Shown here: positions 8,022-16,926 of the stretch, one piece after another
Position numbering within the stretch: position 1 is the first letter of the stretch
How the letters are laid out: each line of letters opens with the position of its first letter
Assembly (NCBI RefSeq): GCF_000455285.1
Contig: NZ_HG005285.1
Span: 251,184 to 315,183, forward strand
Direction: 5' to 3'
Source: Candidatus Stoquefichus massiliensis AP9
Lineage (GTDB): Bacteria; Bacillota_I; Bacilli_A; Erysipelotrichales; Coprobacillaceae
DNA length: 64,000 nucleotides
Notes under the pieces: generated by a model
Database searches by the model: none
The model's input: only the letters and a program-made list of their open reading frames with translations
Told to the model about the DNA's origin: nothing
Program-made: the position numbers and the translations under genes

Positions 8022-8717
8022 TTACTTCAATCTCCCTATATACTCAAAGAATGCATTTTCTAATAAGTCCTGATATCTTTTCGACACAGGTATAACCACG
8101 TTGTTTTTCAAAATCACTTTATTAGTTTCACATTTTTTAATATGTATAACATTGACTATATAAGAACGATGTACCCTTATAAATAAATCTTTATATAATA
8201 ATTGTTCCATGTCTGACAAACAATTTCTAACAATCTTATTTGTTTGATTACATAGATATACAGTGCAATAAGAACGGCATCCTTTGATATACAATATATC
8301 ATATTTATCAATTTTTTCTCCTGCTAAAGAAATCATTTGATGTGCATTATACTTTTTCATTATCTTATCTAAATAAGGGTAAATTCCTGTTATATTGTTT
8401 TTTTTCACAAAACCACAAACGCATATTCCAAATGCTTTTTCCATTAATTCATCATGATCAGTTAAGAAAATAATTTTTGATGGTACATTATTCCATTCTA
8501 AAACCTCACTAACTTCAAGCCCATCTTTTCTTTTCATTTCAATATCTAATATAATAATTTTATAGACCTCTGAATCTTTTAACAATTCTTCCCCATCATT
8601 AAATAATTCTATGTGTATTTTTATATGTTTGTTTGAAAAATATTTTTTGATCATATCTTTTACTTGTCTTTGTATCATTTGATCATCATCGCAAATCACA
8701 ATCTTTAATTCATCCAT
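8022..8717 (-). CDS. LytTR-family response regulator
   Basis: This 231-residue regulator has a receiver domain at about 1-125 with the acidic pair near Asp10-Asp12 and phospho-acceptor Asp58 in IIILDIE. A LytTR DNA-binding domain occupies about 140-228, recognisable from IDKYDILYIKGCRSYCTVYL, LFIRVHRSYIVNV and the closing IPVSKRYQDLLE. Members bind paired direct repeats about two helical turns apart, and such a pair is found at 6636-6667 before the exporter. It is first in the operon with the kinase. A TATAAT box lies at 8740-8745. Confidence 0.92.
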   Translation of the reverse strand: MDELKIVICDDDQMIQRQVKDMIKKYFSNKHIKIHIELFNDGEELLKDSEVYKIIILDIEMKRKDGLEVSEVLEWNNVPSKIIFLTDHDELMEKAFGICVCGFVKKNNITGIYPYLDKIMKKYNAHQMISLAGEKIDKYDILYIKGCRSYCTVYLCNQTNKIVRNCLSDMEQLLYKDLFIRVHRSYIVNVIHIKKCETNKVILKNNVVIPVSKRYQDLLENAFFEYIGRLK

Positions 8718-8739
8718 CTTCCATCATCCCCTTGTGATA

Positions 8740-8745
8740 ATTATA
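8740..8745 (-). promoter_or_regulatory. Probable -10 box of the regulator-kinase operon
   Basis: TATAAT on the minus strand lies 23 bases before the regulator ATG, followed by a GGGGATG ribosome site. No convincing -35 box was identified; CTTACT at 18 bases upstream is a poor match. Confidence 0.4.
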
Positions 8746-8774
8746 ACATATATTTAATCATTGAGTAAGATATC

Positions 8775-8799
8775 AAAAAGAACAGTATTGAAACTGTTC
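8775..8799 (-). terminator. Terminator after hemW
   Basis: GAACAGT (8780-8786) pairs with ACTGTTC (8793-8799) around a six-base loop. Five T follow on the minus strand, immediately downstream of the hemW stop. Confidence 0.7.
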
Positions 8800-8802
8800 T
8801 CA

Positions 8803-9888
8803 TTAGTCTAAGAAATCCACTAAAATTGTATTTAAGTAATTCATACCTAAGGTTGTTACTCTTAAATGATTATCAACGATTTCTAACATATCAAGTTCTT
8901 GATATTTTTGAATAGGAGTTTGGTATTTCGATAAGAAATCAATATCAAATAATGTATTCATTTCAGAAATACTAATACCTTCAGTTAATCTTAATCCCAT
9001 CATGATTTTTTCGAAGAGTTCATCTTTTTGACTTAATGGGATGATTTCTTTTAAATAGTGATGTTTAAGATATTGTGTTAAACTATTTGTATTTTCAATA
9101 CGCTGATGATTGAGTAAAGAATGCGCAGATAATCCAATTCCCTGATAATCCTGATATTGCCAATAAGCTAAATTATGAAGCGAGGGTTTTGTACGATAGT
9201 AATTACTGACTTCATAATGTGTAAAACTAAGTTTTCCTAATGTATAATTGATTTCTCGATACCAATTAGCATCTTCTTCATCATTTAAAGGATGATAACC
9301 TTGAATCTCTAAAGCAGTGTGTTCTTCTAATATTAATGAATAAATAGAAACATGAGATATTGGTAGTTTCTCAAGAATATATAAATCCTTATTAATATCA
9401 TCTAAGACTTGATTAGGCAGTCCATACATCAAATCAACATTAATATCATCAATGCCTTTTGAATGAATGAGTTTAATAAGTTCATATGCCTGAAGAGATG
9501 TATGATGTCTACCAATATATTTCAATAAATGATTACGAAATGTCTGGACGCCAACACTGATACGATTAATATGATATGACACCATTAAATCTAATTTCTC
9601 TTCATTCATTGATTCAGGGTTGACTTCAAAACTATATTCTTTTGTATTTTTAGAAAAAGGCTTTAAGATTTCAAATAATTTTGTTAATTGTTTTATTGAT
9701 AAAGAACTGGGCGTTCCTCCACCAATATAAATTGTATCAAATGATCCTTCTATATGTTTATCTTGAATCTCATAAGCTAAAGCATCTAAATACTGATCAG
9801 ACCAATCTTCCTTGTAAAAAACTTTACAAAAATCACAATAGAAACAAATATGGTCACAAAAAGGAATATGAACATACAAATATCTCAT
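8803..9888 (-). CDS. hemW: HemW-type radical SAM heme chaperone
   Basis: This 361-residue radical SAM protein starts YVHIPFCDHICFYCDF, giving the CxxxCxxC cluster motif (Cys11, 15, 18). It is followed by the GGGTPS motif and the FEVNPES strand typical of HemW/coproporphyrinogen oxidase-like proteins. The HemW-type sequence (HIPFC at the extreme N-terminus, length near 370) argues for the heme-trafficking chaperone rather than HemN. It overlaps the serine dehydratase stop by one base and ends the long run beginning at ruvA. Confidence 0.9.
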   Translation of the reverse strand: MRYLYVHIPFCDHICFYCDFCKVFYKEDWSDQYLDALAYEIQDKHIEGSFDTIYIGGGTPSSLSIKQLTKLFEILKPFSKNTKEYSFEVNPESMNEEKLDLMVSYHINRISVGVQTFRNHLLKYIGRHHTSLQAYELIKLIHSKGIDDINVDLMYGLPNQVLDDINKDLYILEKLPISHVSIYSLILEEHTALEIQGYHPLNDEEDANWYREINYTLGKLSFTHYEVSNYYRTKPSLHNLAYWQYQDYQGIGLSAHSLLNHQRIENTNSLTQYLKHHYLKEIIPLSQKDELFEKIMMGLRLTEGISISEMNTLFDIDFLSKYQTPIQKYQELDMLEIVDNHLRVTTLGMNYLNTILVDFLD

Positions 9889-11093
9889 TATAAGCCAAAT
9901 TCCTTTGCTAAACCACCAAGTGAAGTTTCTTTATAAGCACTTGATAAGTCTTTTCCTGTTTCTTTCATGACTTTCACAATAGTATCAAATGAAACTTTGT
10001 TTTTACGTAAGTAACCGAGCTGTTTTGCCATCATTGCTGCATCTAATGCACGTAATGAACCATATCCATTTCTTTCAATACAAGGTATTTGTACATATCC
10101 TCCTACTGGATCACATGTTAAACCTAAATTATGTTCTAGTCCCATTTCAGCCGCGTATTCTATCAATGAATTATTCAACTCATAAATCCAAGCCATAGTT
10201 GCAGCTGCCATTGCACATGCTGTTCCAACCTCAGCCTGACATCCTCCATCAGCTCCAGATATTGTTGCATTTGATTTGACAACATTTCCAAATAATCCAC
10301 CAATAGCTAGAGCCTTAATCAAATCCTTCTTTTCAATATGTAATTGTTTATAACAATAATATAATATTGCTGGCATAATACCACTCGCTCCACATGTTGG
10401 TGCCGTGACAATCTGTCCACCATCAGCATTTTCTTCTGCCACTGCATAAGCATAACTGCTTATAAATAATCTTTCACGATCTGCTTCACGTCTCGTATTT
10501 TGAGCCTGTTGAAACATTGATTTCGCAACTCTTTTGAGTTTCAATCTGCCATGAATAATCCCTTCTTTTTGTAAACCATTCTCGACACTTAAAAACATGG
10601 CTTCTAAAATATCTGAAAGATAGTGATCAAAATTTTCACCTTCATTTAATAAAACATATTCATATAAGGATATACCATGGGTATCGACATACTCTAGTAT
10701 TTCATCCATATTCTTTTGTAAATAAACTTGTTTTGGTAGTTCTTCCATATCACCTTTAAATAAAATCGAACCTCCACCTACAGAATAAACTTCAATCGCC
10801 TTGATTTCACAATCAGACTCATCAAAAACATGAATTATCATCCCATTAGGATGATAAGATAAAGCATCACTCTTAAATGAAAAAGTTACAGGAAGAGGTG
10901 CCAATGTTTTTTCAATAATATAATCAGTTAAATGTCCTTTTCCTGTCAACGCAAGTGATCCATGCAAGTCAACATGAAAGCGTGAAGCATTGGGATAAAG
11001 TTCTAAAACTCGTTTGGCTGCTCGTTGTGGTCCCATGGTATGTGATGATGATGGTCCAACTCCTATTTTATATAATTCTCTTAATGATTCCAT
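9888..11093 (-). CDS. sdaA: L-serine ammonia-lyase, iron-sulfur dependent, single chain
   Basis: This protein converts L-serine to pyruvate and ammonia. The 401-residue chain contains the beta-type part (VGPSSSHTMGPQRAA near the N-terminus) fused to the alpha-type part (IVTAPTCGASG, GGCQAEVGTACAM, TCDPVGGYVQIPC). The alpha part carries the cysteines that ligate the oxygen-labile 4Fe-4S cluster. Many Firmicutes split these into two subunits; here they are one polypeptide but shorter than the E. coli enzyme (about 454 aa). It overlaps holA by 13 bases and hemW by one. Confidence 0.92.
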   Translation of the reverse strand: MESLRELYKIGVGPSSSHTMGPQRAAKRVLELYPNASRFHVDLHGSLALTGKGHLTDYIIEKTLAPLPVTFSFKSDALSYHPNGMIIHVFDESDCEIKAIEVYSVGGGSILFKGDMEELPKQVYLQKNMDEILEYVDTHGISLYEYVLLNEGENFDHYLSDILEAMFLSVENGLQKEGIIHGRLKLKRVAKSMFQQAQNTRREADRERLFISSYAYAVAEENADGGQIVTAPTCGASGIMPAILYYCYKQLHIEKKDLIKALAIGGLFGNVVKSNATISGADGGCQAEVGTACAMAAATMAWIYELNNSLIEYAAEMGLEHNLGLTCDPVGGYVQIPCIERNGYGSLRALDAAMMAKQLGYLRKNKVSFDTIVKVMKETGKDLSSAYKETSLGGLAKEFGL

Positions 11094-12058
11094 TCATGAT
11101 TTCCTCCTAAACGCATTAAAAACAACTCTAGACCCCGATATCTATCAATCTTACCAGTCTTGATATCAACATCTAATTGTGATAATTCTTCTATTTTAGT
11201 CAGTAATTCTTTAATTTCATAATCTTTCCCATCTTGTCTTATATATTTTAAACGATAGGGATTCAAAGCTAATATTTGTCCTATTTCTCGATCATTATAG
11301 CCTTTACGATCTAAAAGTTTCACTTGATATAATAAACGCATAGAATTGGCAATCAAAACAATCAATTTGATTGGTTCTTCATTATTCATAACCAAATCTT
11401 TATAGATTTGGACACTTTTCGCTAACTCTTTATTTAAGATAGCTTTTGTAAGTTCAAAAACATTCTCTTCTACTTGTTTAACAACCATCTTGTCAATAAC
11501 TTCTCTTGTAATATGATGTGAATATAAGCAGAGCTTATTTACTTCCTGTGATATTTCTAATAAATCATTAGGCATCCGAGATAAAAACAATTCTAAAGCA
11601 TCTTCTTCAATTTCACATCCTCTTTTTTTTATCGCAACTGATGTTGCTTTATATAATTGATGATAATCCATTTTTTCAACATCAATAAACTGGGTACTTT
11701 TCCTTAATGCTTTCACAACTTTCTTTCTTTCATCAAAATTTCTTTGATCATGATAAATAATGAAAATTGTTGTTGGATTCTCTCGAGATAAATATTCTAA
11801 AAGCATCTTGATATCATCTTCAGATACATCTTTTTGTTTTTGAGTTGTTAAAAAGAGTGGATTTCTCACAACAATCATCTTATATTCAGATAAAAAAGGT
11901 GGTGTTAAAGCATCCTCTATAATCGCAGCCATAGGTGTTTCCTGACACCAATATGTCATCATATTCATATTCTCTTCATAAATATCATACTTCTTTTTTA
12001 ATGCGTTTAACTTCTGTTCCATCAAAAGTTTCTCATCACCATAAATCACACAATTCAT
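11081..12058 (-). CDS. holA: DNA polymerase III delta subunit
   Basis: This is the clamp-loader subunit that opens the sliding clamp. The start is set at ATG 12058 (MNCVIYGDEKLL) behind GAGGTG; the frame extends ten codons further upstream without a good RBS. The 325-residue protein has the AAA-like N-terminal fold (TPPFLSEYKMIVVRNP, TIFIIYHDQRNFDERKK), DALELFLSRMPNDLLEISQEVNKL, and a C-terminal helical collar ending in IDRYRGLELFLMRL. Position next to comEC matches the usual Firmicute order comEA-comEC-holA. Confidence 0.9.
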   Translation of the reverse strand: MNCVIYGDEKLLMEQKLNALKKKYDIYEENMNMMTYWCQETPMAAIIEDALTPPFLSEYKMIVVRNPLFLTTQKQKDVSEDDIKMLLEYLSRENPTTIFIIYHDQRNFDERKKVVKALRKSTQFIDVEKMDYHQLYKATSVAIKKRGCEIEEDALELFLSRMPNDLLEISQEVNKLCLYSHHITREVIDKMVVKQVEENVFELTKAILNKELAKSVQIYKDLVMNNEEPIKLIVLIANSMRLLYQVKLLDRKGYNDREIGQILALNPYRLKYIRQDGKDYEIKELLTKIEELSQLDVDIKTGKIDRYRGLELFLMRLGGNHEWNH

Positions 12059-12091
12059 CTTTAACACCTCACTTTCTTTATTATACATGAA

Positions 12092-14080
12092 TCACCTCAA
12101 AATGTAACGTGATTTTCCATAAAATCGTATATGAAACATCCCATCTTCATCAGTTCTTAAAATTGTTATGTTTTTTCTATTTAATCTATCAATGACTTCA
12201 TTGGAAGGATGATGATAAAGATTATTCTTTTTAACCCCTATCATAGCAATACTAGGCGAAATAGCATCTAAAAATTGAGGTGACGAAGCTGTTTTGCTGC
12301 CATGATGAGAGACTTTAAGAACATCTACATTAAGTTCTTTTAATTGATTTAACAAATCATTTTCAACTTCCGTCGATGCATCACCAGTCAATAAGATATA
12401 CATGGCTGGTAATTGTACATACATGATTAATGATTGATCATTTGTATTTGTATAGACTTTTTGATTTTCAATCATATCAATTGTAGCACAACCTATTTCT
12501 CTATGTTTCTCATAATGCTCAATTATATGATTAATAGGAAAATTCTCTTTTAATGACTCTAATGCTCCACAATGATCATAATCATCATGTGAAATATAAA
12601 CATAATCTAATTTTTTAATACCAACAGATTTTAAATAAGGAATAATCGTTTGAGTGGCTAAATCATAATCCTTGATACCACCTGTATCAATCAAAATATT
12701 CCCTTGATTCATTGGTAAACGAATGAGTGTACAATCACCCTGTCCTACATCTATCATTGTGACTTCACCATATATCTTATATTGACTATAAAATGAAAAA
12801 GAGATGAATAAAGCAATCATTATAGAAATATATTTTTGAATAGATTGTTTCAGTTCTAAATGATAAATGATTTGAAAAAACAGTATATAAAACAAAAATA
12901 TAAAAAGAAGATTTGGTTTAGAAAACACTAAAAAAACATTTAAAACATCGAGAAATGCAATTATACTTTGAAACAATGTCACACATAGAGTCAATAATGG
13001 TGTTGTCCAAAGAAATAAAATAGATAAAGCTGACAAACAATAAAAGATTTCTACAAATGGAGTAAGAAATTGTGTAATCAGTAATGAAATAAGAGAAATC
13101 TGATAATTGAGATTTAAAATAATGGGAAGAGTAGAAAGATAAATAAGTGTTGCCTGATGAGGCAATCTTTGAGTCAATATCACAATAAAATAAACAAAGT
13201 ATGAAAAAACAAATGAGATATTATAGATAATATAAGGATTATAGAATAATGAAATCATAACAAGAAAAGAAAGAGCATCTAACTCATGAAACCATTTTTT
13301 AAATAAATCATATAAAACTAATACAAAAAAAGCCCGATACAAAGAAATTTGCATAGGAATAGAAAAGATATAAATAGCCATACAGAGATAACTCATGATG
13401 CGAGAGAATCTTTGTTGTACAAACAGACCAAAAATTCTTTGTAATGCAATAAATAAAATATGAATATGCATACCAGATAATGCAAATAAATGAACAAGTG
13501 ATAATTGTGATAATTGCTGATAATCTTCTTGAATGCTTTCACTTCTTTCTCCCAGCAAAAACAATCTTTGATAATCACTCACATTCTCCTGTTTTGAAAA
13601 ACGACTCTCTACCCAATGATAAAACGTCTCATGACTTTGCCTAGAAATTAATTTTTGACAACGTCCTTTATAATAAATCCCTTGTCCATATAGATATAGT
13701 TTTTCATTAAAAGCATGATCATTCGTGTTTTCATTCATCTCTATGCTTTCCATTTCTACTTCAATATCATCATGATAACTTAATTCTTCCTCATGATATA
13801 ACTTTATGACACCAAAATCCGTCTTGAAATAACAGTATTTCTCACTTACTTTAATAACTTGACCAGATACTATATCAGGTAAAGCATTGATTTCAATTTG
13901 ATATAAAAACAAACCAATTGAGATAAATAATAAAATTATACAATATTTCCATCCCAGCCGCCATATCATCCATAACAAATAACCCCCATAAAACAAATAA
14001 AACAATGGATGAAAAACTTTTCCTAAAACAACCAGTAAGCATCCGACAGCATAATAAAAAAGATGATATCTTATAAGCAT
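12092..14080 (-). CDS. comEC: ComEC/Rec2 DNA uptake channel
   Basis: This is the membrane channel for single-stranded DNA entry in natural transformation. The 662-residue protein has N-terminal hydrophobic helices, an extracellular OB-like section, and the competence core beginning at VHLFALSGMHIHILF with many helices to about residue 430. The C-terminal metallo-beta-lactamase-like domain carries DVGQGDCTLI, IDTGG, ISHDDYDHCGAL and KVSHHGS. It is somewhat shorter than the B. subtilis protein (about 776). It overlaps comEA by ten bases, as usual for coupled competence genes. Confidence 0.92.
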   Translation of the reverse strand: MLIRYHLFYYAVGCLLVVLGKVFHPLFYLFYGGYLLWMIWRLGWKYCIILLFISIGLFLYQIEINALPDIVSGQVIKVSEKYCYFKTDFGVIKLYHEEELSYHDDIEVEMESIEMNENTNDHAFNEKLYLYGQGIYYKGRCQKLISRQSHETFYHWVESRFSKQENVSDYQRLFLLGERSESIQEDYQQLSQLSLVHLFALSGMHIHILFIALQRIFGLFVQQRFSRIMSYLCMAIYIFSIPMQISLYRAFFVLVLYDLFKKWFHELDALSFLVMISLFYNPYIIYNISFVFSYFVYFIVILTQRLPHQATLIYLSTLPIILNLNYQISLISLLITQFLTPFVEIFYCLSALSILFLWTTPLLTLCVTLFQSIIAFLDVLNVFLVFSKPNLLFIFLFYILFFQIIYHLELKQSIQKYISIMIALFISFSFYSQYKIYGEVTMIDVGQGDCTLIRLPMNQGNILIDTGGIKDYDLATQTIIPYLKSVGIKKLDYVYISHDDYDHCGALESLKENFPINHIIEHYEKHREIGCATIDMIENQKVYTNTNDQSLIMYVQLPAMYILLTGDASTEVENDLLNQLKELNVDVLKVSHHGSKTASSPQFLDAISPSIAMIGVKKNNLYHHPSNEVIDRLNRKNITILRTDEDGMFHIRFYGKSRYILR

Positions 14081-14544
14081 AAAGATTCCCTTAACCTTAA
14101 ATAAGTCTTTTCTCCAATCCCGCTGATATTCATAATCTCTTCTAAACTCATAAAAGGCTGAATCTCACGATATTCAATAATCTTTTGAGCGGTCTTTTCT
14201 CCAACGCCTTTTAATGTCATCAGTTCTTCTTTACTGGCATGATTTAAGGAAATACTATTTTCATGAAGAGATGGTAAATAAATACGAGATTCATCAATAA
14301 CGAGCCTATCTAAAGATAACGCTTCTAGATTGGCCTGTTTATTGACACCAACCTCTAAAACAATATCACTCACTTTCTTAGAACCTGTAAATTCATATTT
14401 TCCATTCATTAAGAATTCTCCTTCTAGCATGACATAGGATTGGGGAACTTCTTGTATGGTTTTCTTTTCTGGCTGTTGCCATTCATAAAGAATAGAACAG
14501 ACAATCAGTATGATCATACCTATAACTTGATATTTTTTCTTCAT
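14071..14544 (-). CDS. comEA: ComEA DNA-binding competence protein
   Basis: This protein binds double-stranded DNA outside the membrane and passes it to ComEC. The start is placed at ATG 14544 (MKKKYQVIG) behind AAGGAGGAG. Longer frames would run into ruvB and lack an RBS. The 157-residue product has one N-terminal helix (about 5-22), a short beta-rich segment resembling the SLBB part, then the helix-hairpin-helix pair (LNHASKEELMTLKGVGEKTA and ISGIGEKTYLRL). A terminator-like hairpin (14561-14585) sits immediately before its RBS, so read-through from ruvAB may be limited. Confidence 0.9.
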   Translation of the reverse strand: MKKKYQVIGMIILIVCSILYEWQQPEKKTIQEVPQSYVMLEGEFLMNGKYEFTGSKKVSDIVLEVGVNKQANLEALSLDRLVIDESRIYLPSLHENSISLNHASKEELMTLKGVGEKTAQKIIEYREIQPFMSLEEIMNISGIGEKTYLRLRESLCL

Positions 14545-14560
14545 AATCTCCTCCTTAAAC

Positions 14561-14585
14561 AAAAAAAGAATCCTAAGATTCTTTT
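14561..14585 (-). terminator. Hairpin between ruvB and comEA
   Basis: AAAAGAATC (14564-14572) pairs with GATTCTTTT (14577-14585). On the minus strand the stem is followed by seven T. It overlaps the ruvB stop and precedes the comEA ribosome site, so it probably attenuates read-through into the competence genes. Confidence 0.65.
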
Positions 14586-15565
14586 GTAATATGAAAATGC
14601 TCATAAGCCATTTCTGTAACAACACGTCCTCTGGGCGTCCTTTTAATTAAACCAGTTTGTAATAAGTAAGGTTCATAGACATCTTCTAATGTCATTGGTT
14701 CTTCACCAATACTAGCTGCAATGGCTTCTACCCCTACTGGTCCTCCTCTAAAACGATGAATAATTCCTAAAAGATATTTATGATCGACATCATCCAATCC
14801 TAATTCATCAACTTTTAATCTTTGCAAGGCTTCTACAGTTCTTTCTTTTGTAATTGTTTCATCACCATTATACTGTGCAAAATCTCTCACTCTTCTAAAT
14901 AATCGATTCGCTATTCTTGGTGTTCCTCTTGATCTTTTGGCGAGTTCAGTTTTTGCAGAATCTTCCATAATCATATGATAGACTTGACTTGTACGATCAA
15001 TAATCTTTGTTAATTCTGACTCATCATAGTACTCTAATTTGGAAACAATACCAAAACGATCTCTCAAAGGCGCTGATAAATCGCCTGCTCTTGTTGTTGC
15101 ACCAACAAGAGTAAAAGGTGGTAAATCTATTCGTATCGATCTTGTTGATGCTTCTTTTCCAATCACAACATCAACACAGAAATCTTCCATGGCTGGATAT
15201 AAGATTTCTTCAACAACCTTGTTTAAACGATGAATTTCATCAATAAATAAGACATCTCCAGGATCCAAAGATGTTAATATGGCAACCAGATCACCTGTTT
15301 TTTCAATACTTGGTCCTGTTGTCATTTTTAAATGTGTTCCCATCTCATTCGCAATAATCATTGACATCGTTGTCTTTCCTAATCCTGGTGGACCATATAG
15401 TAAAACATGATCTAAAGATTCATCTCTTAACTTAGCAGCCCCTACAAATACCTTCAAATTTTCTTTTAAATGAGACTGTCCTACATACTCATCAAATGAT
15501 TGAGGACGCAATTGACTTTCATCATCTTCAATATGTTCCTCTATATCTAAAATATCACGATCCAT
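14573..15565 (-). CDS. ruvB: Holliday junction branch migration motor RuvB
   Basis: This AAA+ ATPase drives branch migration with RuvA. The 330-residue protein carries [12 protein letters not shown] at its start, Walker [11 protein letters not shown], Walker [11 protein letters not shown], sensor [18 protein letters not shown], and a C-terminal winged helix with [18 protein letters not shown]. It lies ten bases after ruvA. Confidence 0.96.
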   Translation of the reverse strand: MDRDILDIEEHIEDDESQLRPQSFDEYVGQSHLKENLKVFVGAAKLRDESLDHVLLYGPPGLGKTTMSMIIANEMGTHLKMTTGPSIEKTGDLVAILTSLDPGDVLFIDEIHRLNKVVEEILYPAMEDFCVDVVIGKEASTRSIRIDLPPFTLVGATTRAGDLSAPLRDRFGIVSKLEYYDESELTKIIDRTSQVYHMIMEDSAKTELAKRSRGTPRIANRLFRRVRDFAQYNGDETITKERTVEALQRLKVDELGLDDVDHKYLLGIIHRFRGGPVGVEAIAASIGEEPMTLEDVYEPYLLQTGLIKRTPRGRVVTEMAYEHFHITKES

Positions 15566-15575
15566 ATGACACCTC

Positions 15576-16142
15576 CTATAACTTCACTAATAAACCTAAA
15601 GCTTTCTTAACATAACCATTTGTATCCAATTGTTCATGCGATAAACGATTCATTACTCTATCCACATCAGCATGTTTATATCCTAAAGCCATTAAAACTT
15701 CAATCGCTTCATCATATTCAACAGAAGTCAGAATCATTTCACTCGCCACCGCCTGAAACTTGCCTTGTAAATCCAAGACAATCTGTTGAGCAGCTTTTGG
15801 CCCAATACCAGGAATCTTCTTTAAATATGTAATATTTTTTGATTCAATAGCCTGAATAATTGCATGAACATCACCAGTCGCTAAAATACCAATGGCTGTC
15901 TTACAGCCAATCCCTTTTACAAGAATTAATTTTAAAAACAATTCTTTTTCTTCTTTTGTTAAAAAACCAAATAATAAAATCCCATCTTCTTTCACTTGCT
16001 GATAAACATATACCAACGATTCTTTTCCTTTTGTAAACTGATAAGGATTTGAAACATAAATCAAATAACCAATCCCCTGATTATCCACAACAATATGATC
16101 TCTTGCCATATCTACAATAACACCTTTTATATAACTATACAT
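15576..16142 (-). CDS. ruvA: Holliday junction DNA-binding protein RuvA
   Basis: RuvA recognises the four-way junction and positions RuvB. The 188-residue protein has the N-terminal OB domain ([20 protein letters not shown]), tandem helix-hairpin-helix motifs ([15 protein letters not shown] and [17 protein letters not shown]) and a small C-terminal three-helix domain that contacts RuvB ([17 protein letters not shown]). It is first in the ruvAB-comEA-comEC-holA-sdaA-hemW run. A TATAAT at 16174-16179 may be its -10 box. Confidence 0.95.
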   Translation of the reverse strand: MYSYIKGVIVDMARDHIVVDNQGIGYLIYVSNPYQFTKGKESLVYVYQQVKEDGILLFGFLTKEEKELFLKLILVKGIGCKTAIGILATGDVHAIIQAIESKNITYLKKIPGIGPKAAQQIVLDLQGKFQAVASEMILTSVEYDEAIEVLMALGYKHADVDRVMNRLSHEQLDTNGYVKKALGLLVKL

Positions 16143-16198
16143 ATCATTACTCCTATTTCATAACATTGTATCCATTATAACATAGAAATACAGGAAAT

Positions 16199-16229
16199 AA
16201 AAAAATGAGAATAAATTTTCTCACTTTTT
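16199..16229 (-). terminator. Terminator after the DUF554 gene
   Basis: TGAGAA (16206-16211) pairs with TTCTCA (16218-16223). The minus strand continues into seven T. It lies directly at the stop of the DUF554 gene. Confidence 0.6.
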
Positions 16230-16912
16230 TACATAAATAAACAAAGAATAATAGGTAAGAACATGGCTGGAATATAATTCATCAACTTAATTTTTGTTAT
16301 ACCAAGTAAATTAAAACCGGTTGCAATAATGACCAATGAACCGACACAAGTCATTTCATTAATGACCGATGCTGTTAAAAGGGGTGCAGCAAGAGTTGCT
16401 AGCATTGTTAAACCGCCTTGATAAACAAGTACAACGCCACCTGCTAACATGACCCCAACACCTAATGTTGATGCAAAAATCATGGATGAACAAAAATCAA
16501 GTGTTGCTTTTGTATAAAGCATTGTATTATCATTCAGCAATCCAGCATTTAAACAGCCAACAATAGTCATAGAACCAACACAAAATAATAAACTTGATGT
16601 AATCAAACCTTCAGAAAGAGAATGTTTTCCTGTTTGTTTTTTTACGAATTTTTTCTCTAAACGATTCACAATACCTGTGACTCTACGATCAATGTCAATT
16701 CCTTCACCAATGACAACACCAATCACCATTGAAATAATCATAATCAAAGTATTTTCACCCTTAAAAGCCCCTTGAACACCAATAAATATTGTACATAATC
16801 CAAGTGCTTTCATCATTTGATTTGCAATTCTTTCAGGTATTCCTTTATTAAGAAGCAACCCTATAAGACTTCCTAAAAGAACAGTTCCAGTATTGACAAT
16901 TGTTCCTAACAT
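16229..16912 (-). CDS. DUF554 (YdfK-type) membrane protein
   Basis: This 227-residue integral membrane protein begins LGTIVNTGTVLLGSLIGLLL and contains the glycine-rich DUF554 signatures VIGVVIGEGIDIDRR and SSMIFASTLGVGVMLAGG, with six to seven hydrophobic segments and LLGITKIKLMNYIPAMF near the end. The family is conserved in Firmicutes and its biochemical role is not established. It follows obg by 13 bases and is probably co-transcribed with it. Confidence 0.85.
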   Translation of the reverse strand: MLGTIVNTGTVLLGSLIGLLLNKGIPERIANQMMKALGLCTIFIGVQGAFKGENTLIMIISMVIGVVIGEGIDIDRRVTGIVNRLEKKFVKKQTGKHSLSEGLITSSLLFCVGSMTIVGCLNAGLLNDNTMLYTKATLDFCSSMIFASTLGVGVMLAGGVVLVYQGGLTMLATLAAPLLTASVINEMTCVGSLVIIATGFNLLGITKIKLMNYIPAMFLPIILCLFM

Positions 16913-16926
16913 CTTATTTCCCCCTA

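Noticed and set aside
6513..8717. AgrD-type cyclic pheromone gene next to the GHKL kinase
   Set aside because: No AgrB-like protease or AgrD-like precursor was found; the only small ORF here is the 15-codon leader at 6534-6581.
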